64,000 nucleotides of DNA, taken from Onchocerca volvulus. Lineage: Eukaryota; Nematoda; Chromadorea; Rhabditida; Onchocercidae. The stretch covers positions 889,644 to 953,643 of the forward strand of contig HG738141.1 of assembly GCA_000499405.2 (NCBI GenBank), read 5' to 3'. Positions 56,789-64,000 of the stretch are shown piece by piece; the first letter of the stretch is position 1; each line of letters opens with the position of its first letter. The notes under the pieces are model-generated. The model made no database searches and was not told where the DNA came from. It saw only the letters and a list, made by a program, of their open reading frames with translations. The position numbers and the translations under genes are program-made.

Positions 56789-58003
56789 ATAGAGTGCTAT
56801 TGTTTAGCTAAAATAGATAGTTATTATGAAGCTAAGAAAATAAAAACATAAGCTCTATGCGATTATGATTATGAATATTATAAATTAGTAATTTCTGACT
56901 ATCTATCGAAAATCCTGAATAGAAGAAAATTTGCTGAAAAAGTTCAATTTTTAAAGTTATATTCTCTTCATATAGTTCATGCAAATGGAACTTTTTCTCG
57001 CATTCAGTTCTAAGCTTATATTTTCGTTCCACTGCAGAAAAAAACTGTATCTTCTTACCTTCAATTAAATCTCCTATTTTAGTGGTAGATTACTTGGGTA
57101 TTATTACCAGCAGCTTCGGCAGCCTATAAAAAATGAAAAAATTGTTTTTAAAATTATTTGCATAATGTTAGTTTTCTAATTAATTTATTAATGGACATTC
57201 TTTATAGAACAAATGTCAAGAAATTATTCTTGTTAATTTTATCTTTTAAAAGTCGCTTTTTTTTATTCTTTCATCTTATATTCGTAACATCGAATATGTT
57301 TGAACTGTGCATAACATTAGGAAGCTCTATTTCTTGCATGTTTCATTCTTTAAAATATTTCTACCAATAATTCAAAACTTATGTACTGGATAATTTAAAA
57401 AACTATGAGAACAATAATAATTTGAAAAAACTGTTTTCTTTTTGTAAATAATATGCTTTTCTTTTTTTCTATGTCCATATGTATTTATAAAAAAGATTGT
57501 TTTCACGTTGAATGGAAATTGTATATTGTTATGAAAATAAAAGACGCTGCTTTTCCGACAGATTTATTTGTTCTTTATAATTGCAGGTTAAATTCATTCA
57601 TTTTTCTCATTCCCATTCTTTGAATGTTTTTCGTCAACCTGTTGGCATCACGCAATTATTACAGTTACCTTTTTTTATCATTGTTTATCATAGGCTCATA
57701 GCATAGATAGATTTCAAATAGTCTTATACAGACATCTATTTTTATTTGTTTAAACTACTCTTTCTTAGCTTTCAAAGACGACTGATACAAATAGATTGCA
57801 AGAAGGAATTTCTTAAAATTGTTCCTTCAGATGGTAAATTTTTGTTTTTTTAATTTAGATGTGGAGAGTATGAACGTTTTTAAGTCGGATAAGCTAATTT
57901 TTTTGGACCTTTTAAAAGTGATGCCACATAAATCTTTCTAGTTCGTTGTAATATTCCATGTATATTTATCTTGTATTAATGATTATTCAAAGCTTTTTGG
58001 CAT
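56789..58003. other. Spacer between the four-repeat gene and PEX14
   Basis: No coding character was seen. An AATAAAA signal near 57536 could end the four-repeat transcript. A strong acceptor, TTTTTTTAATTTAG, ends at 57858 and may start the PEX14 mRNA; it is followed at once by a 5-codon upstream frame (ATG...TGA, 57859-57873). Confidence 0.45.
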
Positions 58004-61000
58004 ATGTTGATGACTGATGATCAAAAAGACAAAACTTTTGGCGAAAAAGATACAAATGTGACAGAAGAAAAGATGGAACCTGCTGAAATGATTCGATCTG
58101 AAATGGTAGATATGGCACGACGTTTCATGATGATACCAAAAATTCGGCAAACACCGTTAATGCAACAAAAACAGTTTCTACTTCAAAAAGGTTTACGAGA
58201 AAATGAAATTAATGAGGCAATGAAGGGATTACAATTACAGCAAGATATGTGGGTAGGTAGTTTCGAAAATTAAGCTAAATTTTATTTCAGTCCCTAAAAA
58301 ATTTTCTGTTTTATGTTGAAAATTTTTGATTTGATATGAATAAAATTAGGTATCGAAATTTATCAACGAGGAACTAAAAATAATAGTTACTATTAATTAT
58401 GTAATTGTTTAAAGAGCTGAAAATTTTTTTTTCTGTTATTCTCCCTTTTTTTTTTTTTTTTTTGGTGGAATATTTTTTTTGATCAGTATCTATTTAGGCG
58501 GCGGCGGTAGAAACAAAATAGATCTATTGATATTCTATCATTAATATTGATAGTTATGTTGTAGATGGTGTAATCGGTTATCTCTCCGCATTATTTATTA
58601 AGGATTTTTTTATACATTTAAGTTTTGAGTGTTTAATTTTCTATTTGACCGATTCAACACGAAATATTTGTCCATTGATTTGATTTCATTCATATAATCA
58701 ATCAGTCATTATTTATAGTATATAAATAATATGGCGATGCAGCATACAAACGCTCCTGATTCATCGTTTGATTTTTCAACTAGATCATCGATAATCGACT
58801 CTTTGTTGCGAATGACGAAATACACAATGATTATTACGGGTTTTTCATACGCTAGTTGGCATTTATTACGTTCATATGTTTTGCCACGTTTCTTCAAAAT
58901 TCCGGATCCAGTTGAAGAAAGGGTTCGTGTGATCGAAACAAAGGTTAGTTATTAAGTTTAATTTTTAAAACTTTCGATAAAAGTAGATTAGGATATCTCC
59001 AGATTTGGGGTCCAATATTACAACATAGTTTCATCAGAGAACATCACTGGATCTGAGATTAGAAAATGTATAAATTATTAAATTACATAAATTATTAAGC
59101 TGAATGTGATAATAGGAACTCATTGAATGTCAACTGGACTTTATCCGCTGATGAACTCGGTATGGAATAATTATTATTTTAGCATTGACATTGTTATTTA
59201 TATAAATTAGCCGGACCAGCCAGCGAAGCGCGACCGATCTAGGTAGTCTATATAAATGAAAATGTAAATGTTCGTTTGTTAAAATCTGAAATCTCCGAAA
59301 GTTCTAACTTATTACTTTGAGATTTTGATACAATATTGCAATCGAATATGCGCATATTTTTGTATGCTTTTTATATACACGTGCTGCTATAGCTCGATCT
59401 GGCTAAGCAAAAAAAAAAAGGAAGGAAAAGAGAAAGCTCACATTTTTAATGTTGGGAAAAAAATCTGGTAGTTTATAATTTGGTTTTTATTCTGGGTTAG
59501 ATTGGAGATTGATTCTTGCTATTGTGATTCGGCTAGGTCAGCAATAAGTGTGGGAAGATTTTTTGTGTCTTATGTGACAAAGACGAATCCTGTTGAGAAC
59601 AATTTTATTGACTGATGAAAAAGTGATTCTTCGTAACAAATAATTATTAGAGAACATCCAGGTAAATTAATCACTAGATTATTCTTTTTTTTTGTCGCTG
59701 GTAGAGAAGAATAGTGCTCAACTGAATTGTCGAATTGTTGCTATTGTTGTATCGCTTTGAACTGTCGAACTGAAATCCTTGAAACTTCGAACAGTTGCTG
59801 TTGCTGCATCGGTCTTTGTCGTTTATCTATGAATCGGAGCATTTTGACGGGAAATATGTTTTTCCTTTCGGAGAAGTAAAAAAAGTAGATATATTTATGT
59901 GGAAACACGCGCCTATTTAAATGCAAATTCAACTCAGTCGGTGAAGAATAGCATTGTGTGGCAAAAAACAACGAAAATTTGCATTTTTATTATATAGATA
60001 ATAGAGAATGACGAGACATTATTTCGGCAGTTTGTTTATGTAATTTATTAGTTAAAAAAAAATGGTATCATTTGAGAAATGCTTCGTTAATTGGCATCAT
60101 AAATTTTTCAAAACATCTCAGAAAAATTATTTTAATACTTATGTATGTTACTGTGAAATTGAGCGGTAAACAAATAAATTGAGCATTTCTTCTAGTTTTG
60201 TTGCATAAACAGTAGCAGTTCATTTATGAATATTTTTATTTAAGCATTAATTTGAACGATCACTCACATTTTAATGAATGAATTCCCATTGTATTCTTAA
60301 AGGTCCAAATATTTTTGAGACAAAAATCACAGTGCTTGATTAGTTGAATATATTTTATAATTTGACCAAATTCTAAATTTGTTATTTTTATATTGCTTTC
60401 GTTATCAAAATATTTCGTTTTTACAGATGGATGAAATGCATGGAATGATGCAGGATGTAACGTCCGACTTGCTTCTAAAATTGCAAACTGTCATTGACCG
60501 GCAAAATAGTATGGATCGTATTTCATATCAAAATCGTACTAGTTGTAAGCTATTACTTGATATTTTTGTATTGCTTGAAAATACTTAAAACACATAATGT
60601 CTTGATATTTATAGAATCTGTTTCACGTTTGAAGCTTTAAATTTTCCAACATTTTGAATTCTTATTATGTTTGTATTAAAATATTTCTTGTTCAATTTTC
60701 AGCTTTGTAAGTTCTATTGTATTTCTACATCAGAAACTTATATTTTTTATTTTTTCATCGTAACTAATCAGCCTAACTTATTGCTTTTTATAGCATCGCA
60801 ACTTAATGATATACAGAAGGGTATCGAGAATATTAGTGCAATGCTTGTGAGCAAGGAACAATTACCATCGATTCGAATACTACCTAGAAAGCGTAGTGCA
60901 ATAAGTTCTGGCAAATTGCTTGCACAGCACTCTCAGGAAGCAAATGCGTAAGTGTTTGTAATTGAAGTTAGCTTCCGTGAACAGTAAGAAACATAAAATT

Positions 61001-61357
61001 CTTTAACAAAGTTCGTATAGTTTTAAGTGTCAAATCTGATCAGTTTTGATCTGAAAAAAAATTATTCATATTACTTATATTTTTTTCCTTATATTCTTGC
61101 TTCTAAATCACGTATAGAAAATATATAAAGAGGAATTTGAGAGTTTCCGACTTTTTTTTTTCTATTTTATATTTAGCTTCATATTGTTCCCATAAAATTA
61201 AAGACATCAAAGTTTTGGGATTTTGATTTGAGAAAAAATTGAAAAAATTTTTAAATTTAATTTTTTCAGATCATGTCTTGAGGATAATCCTGCTAATGAA
61301 TCTTCAGAAGCGGCACCGATAGATAGTAGACCTCAAGTAGAAAAAAATGATTCATAA
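58004..61357 (+). CDS. PEX14: PEX14, peroxisomal import docking protein
   Basis: PEX14 is the peroxisomal membrane docking factor for the PTS receptor PEX5. Exons are 58004-58252, 58719-58943, 60427-60544, 60794-60947 and 61270-61357: 834 bases in phase, 277 residues, a little shorter than mammalian PEX14. The conserved N-terminal PEX5/PEX19-binding helical domain occupies about residues 30-78: MIRSEMVDMARRFMMIPKIR, then P..Q...FL..KGL...EI..A. A hydrophobic segment at about 117-141 is the membrane region, followed by a predicted coiled coil at about 159-230 (DEMHGMMQDV...NDIQKGIENI), then a polar, acidic tail. The first ATG of two in-frame ones (58004, 58010) was chosen; either is possible. 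A 750-bp inverted-repeat element sits in intron 2. Confidence 0.92.
59248..59997. mobile_element. Non-autonomous terminal-inverted-repeat element in PEX14 intron 2
   Basis: The left end (59248-59275, CTATATAAATGAAAATGTAA, then ATGTTCGT) is an imperfect reverse complement of the right end (59971-59997, ACGAAAATTTGCATTTTTAT, then TATATAG). The left end and its AATCTCCGAAAGTTC motif recur inverted at 18130-18187. Interior parts recur at 38750-38950. No transposase frame is present. Confidence 0.6.
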
Positions 61358-63180
61358 TTCTGAAATGATTCTAATCCTCAGATGAATTATTTTTCAGTTA
61401 TGAAAAATTCTTTCAATATTTGCAATTATCTTCGAAATTAATTTCAAGTTTTCGACTGGAGAAATTTTTATTGCAATTTTATTCTATTTGAAAATTTTTT
61501 AATTTCAAAATCAGATTAGGTGGTTTGACAGAACTTTTTAATTTGGTTTGAAATATTTTAGATTGTTAGCCATTTCAAATTCGGTTATAAAATGTTTAGA
61601 TTACTACACTATATAGTGCTTAATATTTAAACAAAGAAATAATTCCCGAAAATTTATCCCAAATTTGCGCAGAAAACTGGTGAAAATTATTTTTAAAATA
61701 GTTCTGAGCAAATTTTTGGAAATAATTCATAAACTTATAAATTTGAAGTTGTCTTATTTTTGAAGCTAGTTTTTATATTTATAAAGGAACAGCAGAGGAT
61801 GACTTTAAACAAAAATCGAACCGATTACTCTAAGTGCTAGTTTCTGGGAGGAAGAAGTAAAAGCAGGGAAAAGTTTTCATTTTCAATTAGAATACTGCAA
61901 GATTTCATGATTTGCAATAATGTTGTAAATGTTTCCATGAAAGAACTGTTTGTCTAAAATTTCTTGTTTAAAATTTCCCTAAAAATTTCATATATATTTA
62001 TCAAGTTTCTACGAGAATTTCTTTCGAAATCAAATTCTTTCAGTTAAAATCACTTCGTTTGTTCGCCTTTCTTCAATGTCACTTTATTTATTGTCATTCT
62101 GCGAAGTTTTCATTATTGTCATACTCTTTGTATTTGTCTTTTTTTTTTTTTTTTTATTTTGAATATGTAGTGAATATATATATTCAAAATAAACAATTCG
62201 GGTCTATTTTCCATTACGACTGGAATTATTCAAATTCCGTTTATCGTTTATTATGATAGGATCATAAGCAAGAAGGTCACGATAAAAGCGATTTGCGTCC
62301 TACTTTTAATTCATTCATTCACCAATCAAAGAACTGGCAGTTTAAACTTAACAACATAATATGATATCTATGATAGGTTTTGTCTTTGGAAGTGAAAAAA
62401 AAGATTAAGTAAATGAGATCATTTAAAAATTTGGAATTGAAAATAAATGACTTGAGAAAAAGTAAGTTGGAAGAAATAATCGCTATATTATAAATTTTCG
62501 TTGTCTGTAACATTGAATTCAAAGAAAAAAATTTGAAGAAATTTAGGAAAACTTGTTTTGCAGAAATTCGCAGATATACACAAAGTCTTGCTATTGCTTT
62601 CATTAACCAAAAAATGTGTTTGTTTGATTTTAATTCTTAAAATTTTGAGTTAAGATTATGTAAATTCTGTTTTTCAAAGCAAAGATATATTACAAATCGA
62701 TGAGAAAATGCAATATTTTGAGATGTTTTTATTAATTAATTCCTGGATATAATTGGAAAGAGCTAAAAGTGCTTGATTAAATGAAAATACCTGATCAATC
62801 AATCTTAGCTATTATCAGAAATTGGTTGATAAATCTATCATTTATCATTAATGCATGATATTAATGCATTTCTCATGCTCACATAGTCCCAACAACTATC
62901 GTACTTTTTATTAAATGTAGCGATATACATTCCCATATTCTTTTTTTCAAATTTCAGTTTTTTTTTCCAATTTCAAGCAAAATTTTATTCCTATTTAAAT
63001 CGAAATGAACATGAAATATTTTAAATAGATTATTAATAAGCTTTTATAGTTTTCTTTCAATAAAGAAATCAAATATTCCAATTTTTTAAAATAATTACTC
63101 AAATTCCATCTTTTTTGCTTATATGTATGCTACAATTATGATAATTTATTAGTTTTTGTACCGAAGTTATAATTTCTCAT
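61358..63180. other. PEX14 3' flank, no gene seen
   Basis: This is AT-rich with no coding character. An 11-bp inverted repeat (62156-62166 and 62180-62190, ATTTTGAATAT / ATATTCAAAAT) is the only structure noted. Confidence 0.55.
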
Positions 63181-63893
63181 TGTTATGATAATCCTTAAGA
63201 ATCATTTATTGACTTTATTATTCAATAACAAGTAGTTAAATTAATAATATAATTGTCGCGAAAATCGCGAAAACTAAATTAAAATCAAAGCCTTTTCCAT
63301 ATGTTTATTTTGAAAAACTATAAATATAAGATAATTATGAAATTATAATTAGTTATGAAATTATATTTGTAAGAATTTTCTAGAAAATGTGATTCATTTT
63401 AATTTTTAACACTTTCCCATGACGAAAGTGTAATCTGTTATCTAATTTGTAATCAGTTAACATGTTAAAAGTTAAATCCATTATCTAACTTATAATCATT
63501 TAACATGTCGAATCATGCTTATCGGAATGCTGTAAGAAAAAAATGTATTATATTTTCTAACAGCTTAAAAAAATTGTAATCCATCCTTTATCATTTAACA
63601 TATCTATGTACTAAAGGAGTTTTCTCATGAAATAATTTTGTAATAGCTCTAAAAAATTGTAATTCTGCTTAATCACTCCCATTTCTTATCACTATATAAA
63701 CCAGCCATATTTGCTCACAAAATTATTCTTCATTCTTCTTCTTCATCAACATTCTTCGACGCTCAAATCTTCAAACTTCATCCGCTTCTGCGACTCGACG
63801 ATTCAACTTTTTTATCTTTTAATCGTTTTTATTTATTCTTATAGTCATTCTCGCGTTTGTAAATAAAATATACTATTACTACTTCGTGTTACA
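63181..63893 (+). mobile_element. Possible long terminal repeat at the window edge
   Basis: The segment begins TGTTATG and ends CGTGTTACA. It holds LTR-like signals in order: a U3-like part with two copies of a TATCTAA...TTAACATGT motif (63436-63508), a TATA box at 63693-63700, a pyrimidine-rich leader, and AATAAA at 63862-63867 about 25 bases before the end. The GC-richer sequence that follows would be the internal region, which is cut off. No second LTR, primer-binding site or coding part is visible, so boundaries and class are tentative. Confidence 0.35.
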
Positions 63894-64000
63894 CTAGTGC
63901 GCCCAAAATATTAGTCTGCGTTATCTTAGGTCGCTCCATACTAGATCTTCCAACGCACCCACACAAATTACCGCCACAACAAAAAATTTCTACCACAATA

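Overview
This window looks like AT-rich nuclear DNA from a parasitic nematode, most likely a filarial (spirurid) worm. The reasons are the very high AT content, short exons with GTAAGT-type donors and TTTTCAG-type acceptors, probable spliced-leader acceptors just upstream of start codons, and the protein families present. The species cannot be fixed from the sequence alone. No bacterial operons, CRISPR arrays, rRNA or tRNA genes were recognised.

Layout: 0-1.4 kb holds a decayed C2H2 zinc-finger gene (minus strand). 1.4-5 kb is gene-poor, with a tandem array and a dispersed repeat. 5.1-8.2 kb is a complete eight-exon SLC35B4-type nucleotide-sugar transporter (minus). 8.3-20.4 kb is gene-poor and contains a duplicated piece of the transporter locus, dispersed repeats, a 34-bp perfect palindrome, a small inverted-repeat element, coding-like relics and a DR5 nuclear-receptor-like site. 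20.4-32.3 kb is a 14-exon NUMB gene (plus), whose 6.2-kb first intron contains coding-like relics. 34.4-38.2 kb is a cytoplasmic protein tyrosine phosphatase of the nematode single-domain type (plus; start exon not found). 41.8-46.8 kb is a six-exon classical short-chain dehydrogenase (plus), with a possible opposite-strand nested gene in its first intron. 47.6-56.8 kb is a 23-exon gene (plus) for a protein of about 1153 residues built from four tandem copies of a domain I do not recognise. 58.0-61.4 kb is a five-exon PEX14 (plus) with a 750-bp inverted-repeat element in its second intron. The last 0.8 kb looks like an LTR.

The transporter, NUMB, SDR, four-repeat protein and PEX14 models were assembled by hand. 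In each, every internal intron joins in phase and the total length is a multiple of three. The PTP model joins in phase but lacks its first codons. The genes belong to unrelated processes (Golgi nucleotide-sugar transport, endocytic and cell-fate signalling, tyrosine dephosphorylation, NAD(P)-dependent redox, peroxisomal import), so I see no shared pathway. SDR, the four-repeat gene and PEX14 lie head-to-tail about 0.8 and 1.2 kb apart.

The best candidate for something undescribed is the four-repeat protein. Each repeat is encoded by the same four-exon cassette (108 or 96 / 122-134 / 181-196 / 132-220 bases), with the same intron phases at the three internal junctions in all four copies, followed by a separate C-terminal region with a CxxC pair.
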